Shown here piece by piece: positions 24,302 to 33,532 of a DNA stretch of 37,672 nt. A program made the position numbers and the translations under genes. The stretch is taken from the NCBI GenBank assembly GCA_964625775.1, contig CAZVEH010000021.1, positions 1 to 37,672 on the forward strand. Reading direction: 5' to 3'. The first letter of the stretch is position 1. Each line of letters starts with the position of its first letter. The notes beneath the pieces were generated by a model. It saw only the letters and a list, made by a program, of their open reading frames with translations, was not told the DNA's origin and did not search any database. Source of the DNA: GCA-2786165 sp964625775. Its GTDB lineage: Bacteria > Pseudomonadota > Gammaproteobacteria > Legionellales > Legionellaceae.

Positions 24302-26609
24302 TACCTTTAGACTATTTGAAGCCTATCGCAAACGCAATCTGAAATTTGATTTTGTTTCTGCAGTCGTCGTTTTTTTAATCGCTGTCCCCCTGTGTTTAGG
24401 AATCGCGCTGGCCTCTGGTGCACCATTGATGTCAGGTATTTTGAGTGGCATCATTGGTGGTGTTGTCGTGGGGAGTCTAAGTGGTTCGCATGTCAGTGTC
24501 TCAGGACCTGCTGCGGGCATGAGCGCTGTTGTACTTGCCGTGATCACGCAATTGGGCGATTTTAATATTTTCTTGTTAGCTCTGTTTATTGCGGGTATCT
24601 ACCAAATTATTACCGGCATACTACGAGCAGGGTTCATTGCAGACTACGTCCCGTCTAATGTGATTCAAGGCTTATTGTCTGCTGTGGGTATTTTGATCAT
24701 CATCAAGCAAATTCCCTTGGCTATCACACTGTCTCATTCGCTAATAGTCTTAAAAGCCCAGCTGCTCGATCTATCCTCGGGTCTTTCTTTGGAGCCCTTG
24801 AGAGATGTGTCTGTGCATATCAATGCGGGCGCCGTGATCTTATCTCTGAGTGGATTAAGTCTGTTAATTTTTCTTGATGCCAGCAAAAAAAAATGGCTAA
24901 AAGCAGTCCCAGGACCTTTTGTGGTGGTCACCATGGGCATTCTCTTGAATGAATTATTTTTATGCTTAGAATCCCCTTTGGCACAAATAGGACCGCATTT
25001 GGTCAGCATCCCTCAGCATAGTGGGCTAGCAGATTTCGTCGCTCAAATGCAAACACCCTCGTGGTCAGCGTGGACAAACCCACATGTGTATGTTTTGGCT
25101 TTTTTGTTAAGCTCAGTCTCTTCTTTAGAAAACTTGTTAAACATCAAAGCGGGCGAACGCCTGGATACCAAACGTCGCTACTGCTCTAAAGATCGTGAGC
25201 TCGTTGCGCAAGGAGTGGGCAATATGCTGGCAGGTCTGGTGGGCGGCATTCCGATCACCTCCGTGATCGTTCGGACCTCTATCAATATTCAAACAGGTGC
25301 AAAAACCAAAGCCTCCACTATCATGCACGGTGTATTCATTTTATTGGCCATGCTTTTGATCCCAAATGCTTTGAACAAAATTCCCCTGTCTTCTTTGGCA
25401 GGCGTTCTAATTTACACCGGTTACAAGCTCACCTCACCCAGTATTTATAGCTCTATTTATCGACAAGGATGGGATCGATTTATTCCATTTATCACCACGG
25501 TGATTTTTATTTTGTATTTCAATTTGCTAATTGGCATTTTGTTGGGGTTGGTCATCAGTTTATTTTATATTCTTAAATCCAATAGCCAAGTCAGGCTAGA
25601 CATCATCCAAGAAATTTATCCCAAAGGTATCATCAATCGTCTGGTTTTGCCCCAACAAACCACTTTTTTAAACAAAGCGTCCTTGGTGGCTGAATTAGAT
25701 TCGATCCCTAATAAATCAAAACTGATCATCGACGCGCGTTATTCAGATTATATTGACAAAGAAATCATCGAATTTATCAAAGAATTTCAGTCTGAACATG
25801 CGCCTCATAAAGATATTTCCCTTAACTTACTCGGGTTTAAAGATCATTATCAAATTCATAATTATATTGATTTCATCAATGTAACCACCTATGACGTCCA
25901 GTCTACGCTGACCCCTCATCTCGCGCTCAATATACTCAAAGAAGGCAATACACGCTTTAAGCAAGACACCTGTATTCATCGCAGTTTTAAAACCGATATT
26001 GCACACACTGCAACAACCCAACACCCGATCGCTGTGGTCTTGGGTTGCATTGATTCGCGAGTTCCGGTTGAGACGATCTTTGACATGAGTTTTGGTGATC
26101 TATTTTGCGCTAGAGTTGCAGGTAATGTCGTCAATGAAGACGTCTTGGCCAGTATGGAGTATGCTTGTAATGTCGTGGGTGCTAAGTTAATTGTCATTTT
26201 AGGCCATACTGGCTGTGGTGCAATTCAAGCGGCGTGTGATGGCGTTAAAAAAGGATTTATTACCCAATTACTAGAAAAAATAAAACCTGCCATCAATGCA
26301 GAAACGTACACCAAGCAGGATCGTACCGGGAAAAACCGTCATTTTGTGCATAAAGTAACACAATTAAATATTGCCAATACCATTCATACGATTTACCACG
26401 AAAGCAAAATTTTAGCTAAAATGATTGATCAAGAAGAAATTGGCATTGTAGGTGCTTTATATGACGTCAAAAGCGGCGAAGTGGCTTTCCTTGATTTTTC
26501 TCCTTTTATCAATCAATTGAATCCTACAGACACAGATCAATTGACTGAAAATTTGCGAAAAACCATTACGGCGGCCAATCGAATGATTCAATCTTCTAAT
26601 ACTAAATAA
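24282..26609 (+). CDS. SulP family anion transporter fused to beta-carbonic anhydrase
   Basis: This 775-residue fusion begins with a SulP transport domain (about residues 20-435, 10-14 helices, with GSHVSVSGPAAGM at 68-80 and KAGERLDTKRRYCSKDRELVAQGVGNM at 289-315). A short STAS-like domain follows at about 445-535 (TTFLNKASL, LIIDAR). The beta-carbonic anhydrase domain runs from about 550 to the end, with zinc ligands Cys589, Asp591 and Arg593 partner in CIDSR, and His642 and Cys645 in GHTGC. Such fusions are thought to move bicarbonate and equilibrate it with CO2 at the inner membrane. The substrate is inferred, since sulfate is also carried by SulP relatives. It overlaps ttcA and precedes proS by ten bases. 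Confidence 0.93.
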   Translation: MNQALTSTFRLFEAYRKRNLKFDFVSAVVVFLIAVPLCLGIALASGAPLMSGILSGIIGGVVVGSLSGSHVSVSGPAAGMSAVVLAVITQLGDFNIFLLALFIAGIYQIITGILRAGFIADYVPSNVIQGLLSAVGILIIIKQIPLAITLSHSLIVLKAQLLDLSSGLSLEPLRDVSVHINAGAVILSLSGLSLLIFLDASKKKWLKAVPGPFVVVTMGILLNELFLCLESPLAQIGPHLVSIPQHSGLADFVAQMQTPSWSAWTNPHVYVLAFLLSSVSSLENLLNIKAGERLDTKRRYCSKDRELVAQGVGNMLAGLVGGIPITSVIVRTSINIQTGAKTKASTIMHGVFILLAMLLIPNALNKIPLSSLAGVLIYTGYKLTSPSIYSSIYRQGWDRFIPFITTVIFILYFNLLIGILLGLVISLFYILKSNSQVRLDIIQEIYPKGIINRLVLPQQTTFLNKASLVAELDSIPNKSKLIIDARYSDYIDKEIIEFIKEFQSEHAPHKDISLNLLGFKDHYQIHNYIDFINVTTYDVQSTLTPHLALNILKEGNTRFKQDTCIHRSFKTDIAHTATTQHPIAVVLGCIDSRVPVETIFDMSFGDLFCARVAGNVVNEDVLASMEYACNVVGAKLIVILGHTGCGAIQAACDGVKKGFITQLLEKIKPAINAETYTKQDRTGKNRHFVHKVTQLNIANTIHTIYHESKILAKMIDQEEIGIVGALYDVKSGEVAFLDFSPFINQLNPTDTDQLTENLRKTITAANRMIQSSNTK

Positions 26610-26619
26610 GAGACTGTTT

Positions 26620-28344
26620 ATGCGTGCAACTCAAGCTTATATCAAAACGCTCAAAGAAACTCCTAATGATGCTGAAATTGCATCACACCAACTGATGCTC
26701 AGAGCTGGCATGATTCGTAAGCTTGGATCAGGATTGTATACCTGGTTGCCGATGGGGCTGCGCGTGCTACGAAAAGTAGAACACATTGTCCGCGAAGAAA
26801 TGAATCGCATAGGTGCTATGGAGATATTGATGCCAGCCATCCAACCCGCCGAGCTTTGGGAAGAAACTGGGCGTTGGAAAACATTTGGCAATCAATTGCT
26901 GACCATGACAGACTCCAATGATCGTTCGTACTGTTTTGGTCCTACGCACGAAGAAGTCATCACAGACCTCATGCGTCAAGAGGTGCAATCCTACAAAGAA
27001 TTACCCCTGACGATGTATCAAATCCAAACCAAATTTCGCGATGAAATCCGCCCCCGCTTTGGGGTCATGCGTGCCCGCGAATTCATCATGAAGGATGCTT
27101 ATTCGTTTCATACCAACACAGAAAGCCTGCAAGATACTTACGATAGTATGTATGGCGCTTATTGCCAAGTTTTTGACCGTATGGGTTTACAATACCGAGC
27201 CGTAGAAGCGGATACAGGCGCTATAGGGGGTGCTGTCTCTCATGAGTTTCAAGTATTAGCAGATGCCGGTGAGGATCTGATTATTTATAGCGATCAAGGA
27301 TCGTATGCTGCAAATGTCGAACAAGCAACCAGTATGCCACCCAAAACCAGCCAGACGCCCCCAGCTCAGACTGCACGTCTGGTAGATACCAAAGGCAAAA
27401 AAACCATTGCTGACGTGGCAAAATATCTTCACAGTGATCCTGCGCAAATACTCAAAACTTTGATCGTGGCAGGAAATGAACACCCATGGGTCGCTGTGGT
27501 GTTACGTGGCGATGATGAACTCAACCCCGTCAAAGCAGCCAAACACCCATGGATCCAATCCCCAGTCCGCTTTGCTGAAGAGCACCATATTCAAACAGAC
27601 TTAAACCTACCTTTTGGTTTTATTGGCCCCCTGTCATTGACGATTCCAATCATCGTCGACCACCATGCTGCTGCCTTGTCTAGTTTTGTATGTGGCGCCA
27701 ATCAGATGGACAAACATTTTCAAGACGCCAATTGGCACGATACAACGTCTATGCGTCAAGATGCAGATATACGCACCGTAAAATCTGGCGATCTCAGTCC
27801 GGATGGCCAGGGTATCTTGCAGACTTGTCGTGGCATTGAAGTAGGTCATATTTTTCAACTGGGTGATAAATATGCAAAAGCCATGAATGCTGCAATTACC
27901 GATGAAGAAGGTCATCAACAAACCATGGTCATGGGTTGTTATGGTTTAGGCATTTCTCGAATCGTCGCTGCAGCAATCGAGCAACACCACGATGAGCGCG
28001 GAATCGTTTGGCCTATGGCCCTAGCCCCTTTCCAGTTGGTGATTATTCCTATCAATCAGGCACGCTGTCCAGAGATCAAAGTCAAAGCGGAAGAGCTTTA
28101 TCAGCACTGTAAAACGCTAGGCATAGACGTATTACTCGATGATCGGGATGAGCGCCCTGGCGTTTTGTTTGCGGATGCCGATTTGATTGGCATACCGCAT
28201 CGCCTGGTGGTTTCAGAACGTCATTTAGGACAAAACCAACTTGAATATAAAGCGCGGGATCAACATGCGGCAGAAACTATCCCACTTGATCAATTCAATC
28301 TTTGGTTACATACAACGTTTTCAATCCCCAAACATGATCTCTGA
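26620..28344 (+). CDS. proS: Prolyl-tRNA synthetase
   Basis: This is a 574-residue class II aminoacyl-tRNA synthetase of the bacterial type (E. coli 572), charging tRNA-Pro in the cytosol. Motif 1 region MRKVEHIVREEMNRIGAMEILMP, the conserved GPTHEEVITDL, and motif 2 FRDEIRPRFGVMRAREFIMKDAYSF are present. An editing insertion domain of about 180 residues follows (KYLHSDPAQILKTLIV..). Motif 3 MGCYGLGISRIVAA lies near residue 430, and the anticodon-binding domain near the end contains LLDDRDERPGVLFADADLIGIPHR. AAGAG lies upstream of the ATG. The gene overlaps the next MFS gene by 11 bases. No missing motif is seen. Confidence 0.97.
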   Translation: MRATQAYIKTLKETPNDAEIASHQLMLRAGMIRKLGSGLYTWLPMGLRVLRKVEHIVREEMNRIGAMEILMPAIQPAELWEETGRWKTFGNQLLTMTDSNDRSYCFGPTHEEVITDLMRQEVQSYKELPLTMYQIQTKFRDEIRPRFGVMRAREFIMKDAYSFHTNTESLQDTYDSMYGAYCQVFDRMGLQYRAVEADTGAIGGAVSHEFQVLADAGEDLIIYSDQGSYAANVEQATSMPPKTSQTPPAQTARLVDTKGKKTIADVAKYLHSDPAQILKTLIVAGNEHPWVAVVLRGDDELNPVKAAKHPWIQSPVRFAEEHHIQTDLNLPFGFIGPLSLTIPIIVDHHAAALSSFVCGANQMDKHFQDANWHDTTSMRQDADIRTVKSGDLSPDGQGILQTCRGIEVGHIFQLGDKYAKAMNAAITDEEGHQQTMVMGCYGLGISRIVAAAIEQHHDERGIVWPMALAPFQLVIIPINQARCPEIKVKAEELYQHCKTLGIDVLLDDRDERPGVLFADADLIGIPHRLVVSERHLGQNQLEYKARDQHAAETIPLDQFNLWLHTTFSIPKHDL

Positions 28345-29551
28345 TAAAATAGTGAGACGGTTCCATCCCCTGATCTGGGCTGTTGGGACCGCTTTTACGT
28401 TACTGCAGTTTTTTCTTCAGCTGTCTTCAGGGGTGGTCATTGATATCATCATGCGCGATATGAATTTATCCGCATTGGGTGCTGGTTTATTGAGTGGTGT
28501 GTTTTATGTTATCTACACCAGTTTACAAATTCCTGCTGGTGTTTTATGCGACCGTAAAAACCCTAAGCCTATTTTAACAATCAGTGCCCTCATATGCGCA
28601 TTAGGCTGTGTGATCTATGCCGACAGTTATACTTTGTATGGCTTATACCTAGGCCGCGCTTTGGTCGCACTTGGCTCCGCATTTGCTTTTGTTTGCCTGA
28701 CGCATTTGATTCGAGAACACTACCCAAGACAACAATTTGGCCTATTGATTGGCACATCCGAAACACTGAGTTTTATGGCAACTGTGGCTGGGATCATTGG
28801 ATTGGGAACCGTCATTAATCATTGGGGCTGGCGTGAGTTTATGTACACTGCGGCCCTATTCGCATGTATCACTGCCTATTTTTGCTGGCGATATATTCCC
28901 AATAAAAAGCCCAGCTCAGAAGAGAATTGCAACTCCAGACAATTTCATATTATGCCTGTATTAACCAGCATACCGTTATGGTTGAATGGTTTATTTCTAG
29001 GATTAACCTTTCTTATAGTCACTGTATTTGGAGCCATGTGGGCACCCGCATTTCTGAGAATTAAATTACATTGTACGATCGCACAAGCAAGTTTCATGGA
29101 TGCAATTTTTATTTTAGGCCTTGGCATCAGTTGCCCGATGTTTGGCTATTTGGGCAATCAAGTCAAATCACGTAAGCGGTTGATCACCGGCGCTTGTGTG
29201 ATAACAGCATTGATGTTGATGCTGATCATATATCTCCCTATCCACGATCTTTATCTGATGACCAGCATGATGTTTGTTCTTGGCCTCGTCAGTGGATCTT
29301 ATATTTTGGGATTTACTTTCGCCAACGAATTATCACCACCCAATGCCTTATCAACAACAACTGGGTTCACCAATACCCTTACTTTGATCACCACACCGAT
29401 TCTTCAACCTTTGATTGGTTATGTAGTAGACGCATCCGGTCGACCGATTACGCTCAGTGACTACCAATTAGCATTGTTGATTTTGCCGATATGTATTCTG
29501 ATTGCAGCGGTGTTGGTAACTTGCTTGAGATTGCCGAAGGTTCAGTTTTAG
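28334..29551 (+). CDS. MFS transporter
   Basis: This is a 405-residue integral membrane protein with about 12 helices. MFS motif A is visible as AGVLCDRKNPKPIL between helices 2 and 3. The general pattern (LSSGVVIDIIMRDMNLSALGAGLLSG, LGRALVALGSAFAFVCLTHLI) resembles small-solute permeases found in Legionellales, such as the Pht-like amino-acid permeases, but no substrate motif can be read. The frame opens earlier at 28241, inside proS. The ATG at 28334 places the first helix correctly and overlaps the proS stop by 11 bases, so I prefer it. There is no strong ribosome site, which fits translational coupling. It is the last gene of a run from ttcA. Confidence 0.85.
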   Translation: MISDKIVRRFHPLIWAVGTAFTLLQFFLQLSSGVVIDIIMRDMNLSALGAGLLSGVFYVIYTSLQIPAGVLCDRKNPKPILTISALICALGCVIYADSYTLYGLYLGRALVALGSAFAFVCLTHLIREHYPRQQFGLLIGTSETLSFMATVAGIIGLGTVINHWGWREFMYTAALFACITAYFCWRYIPNKKPSSEENCNSRQFHIMPVLTSIPLWLNGLFLGLTFLIVTVFGAMWAPAFLRIKLHCTIAQASFMDAIFILGLGISCPMFGYLGNQVKSRKRLITGACVITALMLMLIIYLPIHDLYLMTSMMFVLGLVSGSYILGFTFANELSPPNALSTTTGFTNTLTLITTPILQPLIGYVVDASGRPITLSDYQLALLILPICILIAAVLVTCLRLPKVQF

Positions 29552-29627
29552 CATGAGGCTAAGCAAAGAAACTACGCCAAAATAGTACAGTTAAAGTGCG
29601 TTTGACCGTGTGTGTGGTAGGAGTTTT

Positions 29628-29669
29628 ATGGTATTGATTGTCACACGTCGGCAGAACAACAAAGCCTAA
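29628..29669 (+). other. Short upstream ORF (13 codons) before the hydrolase-like gene
   Basis: AGGAG lies four bases before an ATG that opens a 13-codon frame ending TAA at 29667-29669, 18 bases before the TTG start at 29688. The ribosome site is as good as that of the downstream gene. It could be a leader peptide, but the peptide itself has no recognisable regulatory codon run. Confidence 0.3.
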
Positions 29670-29687
29670 ACTTCTTGGAGAAATAAA

Positions 29688-30641
29688 TTGCTTCGACATT
29701 ATTTAAAAAAACAAGTCTCTGCTGCATTCTTTCAAGCACAACTTAGAACTCAACCCACCATCGAAACACAACATCTTCAATTGATTGAAAAAAAATATGG
29801 CGTCACGATATCACTAGAGTCCCAAAAAACAAATACTGGACGATCTGTCATGGAACTAAAAATTTGGCAAACCGGTAAAACACCAAACAAAGCAACTGCT
29901 TTGTTTCAAGGAACTGGTTCACTGATTGATCTGCCTAAAATAATAAAAGCGAGTGAGTTGGCGGCAACAAATGGTGAGTATATATATTTTATGCGAGAAT
30001 ACCCAGGTGCTGGTAAAGGTAAAGTAACCATTTTTTCTATTAACGAAATTACTGAAGATTCAGTTGAGTTTCTAAAGCGTTTGGCCAGTCATTACAATAT
30101 CGTTTTTGTGAAATCCATATCTATGGGTGCTGCTGTGGCATGTTGCGCAGTCGCAGAGTGTCATCGCACTGGATATAAGAATGTTTATGGCCTTTTTGCT
30201 CGAACTTATCGTTGCTTTGTGGTACTTCTAGCAAGTCGCTTCTCTCACCCAGAGATAGCTTACCCGATTCTAAAAGTAGTATTGACCTATACGGAATTTA
30301 ACTTATCAACAGCAAAACACTTTTTGGATATTCCAAAGGAATATAAGTATGCTTATCGGATTGAAGGTGACACTGTGGTTCCAGAATCTGCTTCATTAGT
30401 GGAAGATCCTGAAGTGCGATTAGAGAACTTGGAAGGCCAGAAATGCGGTACTGCGGTTTGTGCTAAACATATTGCATTTTATCAGCAGCGCACTGTATTC
30501 AAACCAGTAAAGGAGCATCCAAAAGATCCCCACGCCATCTCAGAGAGTCAAGTATATTTGGATGATACGGATATCACGGCAGAAGAAATAGGTAAATCTT
30601 ATATAGAGTACATTGAAAATCACTCTGGTATGAAAACCTGA
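29688..30641 (+). CDS. Alpha/beta-hydrolase-like protein, candidate effector
   Basis: This is a 317-residue protein of no family I can name. VFVKSISMGAAVA at 139-151 fits a nucleophile elbow with Ser145 (SxSxG). RIEGDTVVPESASL at 224-237 fits the acid segment with Asp228, and His261 could complete the triad, all in the order expected for an alpha/beta hydrolase. There is no signal peptide or transmembrane helix. The last 30 residues are glutamate-rich (TAEEIGKSYIEYIEN), similar to the E-block signal of Dot/Icm substrates. The start is TTG, backed by TTGGAG seven bases upstream; the nearest internal ATG would cut off the first 54 residues. It is flanked by non-coding sequence and relics, as lineage-specific genes often are. 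Confidence 0.65.
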   Translation: MLRHYLKKQVSAAFFQAQLRTQPTIETQHLQLIEKKYGVTISLESQKTNTGRSVMELKIWQTGKTPNKATALFQGTGSLIDLPKIIKASELAATNGEYIYFMREYPGAGKGKVTIFSINEITEDSVEFLKRLASHYNIVFVKSISMGAAVACCAVAECHRTGYKNVYGLFARTYRCFVVLLASRFSHPEIAYPILKVVLTYTEFNLSTAKHFLDIPKEYKYAYRIEGDTVVPESASLVEDPEVRLENLEGQKCGTAVCAKHIAFYQQRTVFKPVKEHPKDPHAISESQVYLDDTDITAEEIGKSYIEYIENHSGMKT

Positions 30642-30696
30642 GCTTGAATTTCCATCGCTCATTCATCAAGAAAAGCGATATGACAGTACCCCTAAT

Positions 30697-30941
30697 CATT
30701 TAAGAAGAAGCACGTTAAAAATGAAGAAATACTTTTTGCTCCTGATTTTTGGGGTAGAGTACGCGGGAAATTTGTGGATGAAAACCATTTTATGGGGTCT
30801 ATCATCGCCTTATCAAACATCAATGCAACGTATGCAACAGCTCCAGATGACTATACTCAAGGCATACCCAGCTCAATTGTTTGGACCTTTGACGAGCAAA
30901 CGTATCCCCAAGTATCGTATCGAATTGCGGAGTTAAACTAG
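30697..30941 (+). pseudogene. Gene relic, 3' end of an unidentified protein
   Basis: A frame without ATG, bounded by stops, runs from 30697 to the TAG at 30939-30941. It reads FWGRVRGKFVDENHF and ends SSIVWTFDEQTYPQVSYRIAEL, which looks protein-like and recalls the ends of repeat-rich extracellular proteins. A competing frame with ATG at 30721 (71 codons) starts MKKYFLLLIFG like a signal peptide but then loses coding character. The likely explanation is a frameshift or internal deletion joining a signal sequence to a truncated C-terminus. The identity is unknown. Confidence 0.35.
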
Positions 30942-30958
30942 AAATTCACTATAACCGT

Positions 30959-32350
30959 CTACTTCGGTCGTCGCTTTGCTCGTTTCATCAGTCTCTGGCG
31001 GTGTTTCACCTGGCGAGCATTCAATGGGTTTTTCTTGCCTTTAAAGGGATTGACGTTGCCTTTGAATTCAAGCTTTAAAGGTGTGCCCACCAGTCCAAGC
31101 TGCTCGGTGAACCCTTTGACCAGGTAACGTTTGTAACTGTCAGGCAGTGCTGCCACTTGATTGCCATGAATCACTATCACCGGTGGATTATGTCCACCCG
31201 CGTGGGCATAACGAAGTTTGATGCGGCGACCATTGACCAAAGGAGGCGTATGCTGCGTACTTAGATCTTGTAGCAAACGTGTTAATTGTGGTGTGGACAG
31301 TGTTTGTATGGCCGAATCATATGCTTCCAAAATATCTTTGAAGAGTAATCCTACGCCACTTCCATGCAAGGCTGAAATAAAACGAATCTTAGCGAAATTG
31401 GCAAAATGCAAACGACGCGCTAAGGTCTGACGGACACCTTCTTTGTGCTCTTCGTCTAAGCCATCCCATTTGTTGACTACAATCACCAATGCTTTACCTG
31501 ATTCAATGATCAAACCAAGCAAATGCATATCCTGCTCGGTTAAGCCTTCTTGCGCGTCCATCAACATCAAACAAACATGCGATGATTTGATCGATTGTAA
31601 CGTTTTGATGATAGAAAACTTTTCAATTTTTTCATCCACCCGCGAACGCCGTCTGATGCCTGCTGTGTCGATCAGGGTATAATGACGCGCATCACGTTCA
31701 AAAGGGATAGAAATACTGTCGCGGGTGGTGCCCGGCATATCGTAAACAACGACCCGATCTTCTCCAAGAATACGATTGATCAACGTCGACTTACCCACGT
31801 TAGGACGCCCGACAAAAGCAATGGTCACTGCATCTGGGTGAGTAAAACTTGTTTGTATCGGTGGGAATTTCTCAGTTGCCGCATGTAACAGTGCACTCAT
31901 ACCGCGCCCATGCGTGGCTGAAACACCATACAGCGGACCAAGGCTCATGGATTGAAAATCAGCACAAGCCACATCTTCATCCAAACCGTCTATTTTATTC
32001 ACCACCAAAAACACGGGTTTACTTAATTTACGCAATTGCATTGCAATCTCGCGATCAATCGGTGTCAAGCCAGCTCGAGCATCTACCAAGAAGAAAATGA
32101 CATCGGCTTCATTCAAAGCCAAAGCAGATTGCTTGGACATCAATTCGTCAATAGCAAGATCTTCGACACCGACCCCGCCCGTATCCACAACAATAAAAGA
32201 TTTATCCTCAAACAGCGCATCGCCATACAAGCGATCACGTGTCAAACCCGGAAAATCGGCAACCAAAGCAGATTGCGTTCGGGTGATTCGATTAAAAAGT
32301 GTTGATTTACCAACATTAGGTCGCCCTACTAGAGCGATAACAGGTATCAT
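30959..32350 (-). CDS. der: Ribosome biogenesis GTPase Der
   Basis: This 463-residue protein has the two tandem GTPase domains unique to Der (EngA). The first carries GRPNVGKST at residues 9-17, DTGG and NKID. The second carries GRPNVGKST near residue 182, DTAG and NKWD. A C-terminal KH-like domain follows (GRRIKLRYAHAGGHNPPVIVIHGN), and the tail is very basic (HRQRLMKRAKRRPK). Der is essential for 50S subunit assembly. Its ATG overlaps the bamB stop by four bases. It is the last gene of the rodZ-hisS-yfgM-bamB-der cluster, the same order as in E. coli. Length is slightly below E. coli Der (490). Confidence 0.97.
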   Translation of the reverse strand: MIPVIALVGRPNVGKSTLFNRITRTQSALVADFPGLTRDRLYGDALFEDKSFIVVDTGGVGVEDLAIDELMSKQSALALNEADVIFFLVDARAGLTPIDREIAMQLRKLSKPVFLVVNKIDGLDEDVACADFQSMSLGPLYGVSATHGRGMSALLHAATEKFPPIQTSFTHPDAVTIAFVGRPNVGKSTLINRILGEDRVVVYDMPGTTRDSISIPFERDARHYTLIDTAGIRRRSRVDEKIEKFSIIKTLQSIKSSHVCLMLMDAQEGLTEQDMHLLGLIIESGKALVIVVNKWDGLDEEHKEGVRQTLARRLHFANFAKIRFISALHGSGVGLLFKDILEAYDSAIQTLSTPQLTRLLQDLSTQHTPPLVNGRRIKLRYAHAGGHNPPVIVIHGNQVAALPDSYKRYLVKGFTEQLGLVGTPLKLEFKGNVNPFKGKKNPLNARQVKHRQRLMKRAKRRPK

Positions 32351-33522
32351 GATTTGGCTGCAATTTGAAAGGCTTGTAACTCACCATTTGCCAACATCAC
32401 AATCATTTTATCCTCAAATTGTGCCGGAGAAATATACACTGCAGAACCGATAGTTTCTCGTCCAGTGAATTCCCCCGTAGAAGTTGATAGGGCATGTAAT
32501 TGGCCAGTCTTATCAGCTAACAATAGGCGCGATCCAATTAAAATAGGCTCGGTGACACCATATCCTCGGAGCGCCATTTGTTTCCATTTGATTTGACCTG
32601 ATTGCAAACCATAAGCCCAAATCACATCATGGCTATCGGTCACGTACAAAGTATCGCGATCAACAGCCATGTTTTTATAAACAGAAGCACGTTTAGACCA
32701 AACAAATTGCCCATCCTCTAGATTCAATGCACCAATATAGCCTTGATAACTGGCCAAATAGACCAAATTTTTCCGAATAATAGGGTCGGCATCAATATCA
32801 ACCAAACGTTCCACATCACTTGCACCATTGGCATAAGCGATACTACGTTGCCAAACCATACGTCCTGTTTCTAGATCCACTGCATCTAATTTGCCATCAG
32901 AATAGCCAACCAATACCAAATTGCCCATGATTTTAGGTGACGAACTCGCTTTCAAAACCAAATTAGGAGAACCATGATCTACGGCCCAAAGCTGTTTACC
33001 TGAAGCCAAATCAAGCGCGTATAAATGACCATCGATGGTTTTGGTGATCACTGCGTGTGGGGTAATAGCAGATTTTGATAAAGCATCTTCTGACATTTGC
33101 TTTTCCCAAATCACATGCCCATCGGTTTGTGACAATGCCATTAATGTACCTGAATCGGTGCCCACAATCACATAGCCATGCGCCACACTAGGACCCGAAA
33201 TTGCATGGTGTTTTAAAGGCGTGGACCAAATGGTTTTACCATCGATTGCAGATACTGCAGATACTTTACCACTGGCGTCTGCTGTATAGATGGTTTTCCC
33301 AACAACAACTGGTTTCAACTTATAATACGTATGAGAGCGGCTGGGCTGGCCAATCGAGGTGGTCCAAAGTTTTTGAAAGCGTACTTTGGACTGAATCTCG
33401 GCCAAAGGTTTGGGTTGGATGGTATTATCCTTACCCAAAATATAATCATCTATCATACTGCAAGCATGTAACCCTAAACTACAACATAAAAACAAAGTGA
33501 CCTTTTTTAAAGAAAAACGCAT
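32347..33522 (-). CDS. bamB: Outer membrane assembly lipoprotein BamB
   Basis: This is a 391-residue lipoprotein with lipobox LHAC and lipidated Cys21. An eight-bladed PQQ-like beta propeller follows, with recurring blades such as VSAVDGKTIWSTPL-type segments (VSAIDGKTIWSTPLKHH, ALSQTDGHVIWEKQ, ALDLASGKQLWAVD, AVDLETGRMVWQRS, ALNLEDGQFVWSKR). BamB binds BamA in the periplasm and assists insertion of beta-barrel proteins. The frame extends to 33546 inside yfgM, but the ATG at 33522, with GGGGA upstream, yields the proper signal sequence. It lies ten bases after yfgM and overlaps der. Length matches the family (E. coli 392). Confidence 0.95.
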   Translation of the reverse strand: MRFSLKKVTLFLCCSLGLHACSMIDDYILGKDNTIQPKPLAEIQSKVRFQKLWTTSIGQPSRSHTYYKLKPVVVGKTIYTADASGKVSAVSAIDGKTIWSTPLKHHAISGPSVAHGYVIVGTDSGTLMALSQTDGHVIWEKQMSEDALSKSAITPHAVITKTIDGHLYALDLASGKQLWAVDHGSPNLVLKASSSPKIMGNLVLVGYSDGKLDAVDLETGRMVWQRSIAYANGASDVERLVDIDADPIIRKNLVYLASYQGYIGALNLEDGQFVWSKRASVYKNMAVDRDTLYVTDSHDVIWAYGLQSGQIKWKQMALRGYGVTEPILIGSRLLLADKTGQLHALSTSTGEFTGRETIGSAVYISPAQFEDKMIVMLANGELQAFQIAAKS

Positions 33523-33532
33523 AATTCCCCAC

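Noticed and set aside
30721..30936. A 71-codon frame starting like a signal peptide
   Set aside because: Coding character is lost after about ten residues while another frame becomes protein-like. It is treated as part of a relic.
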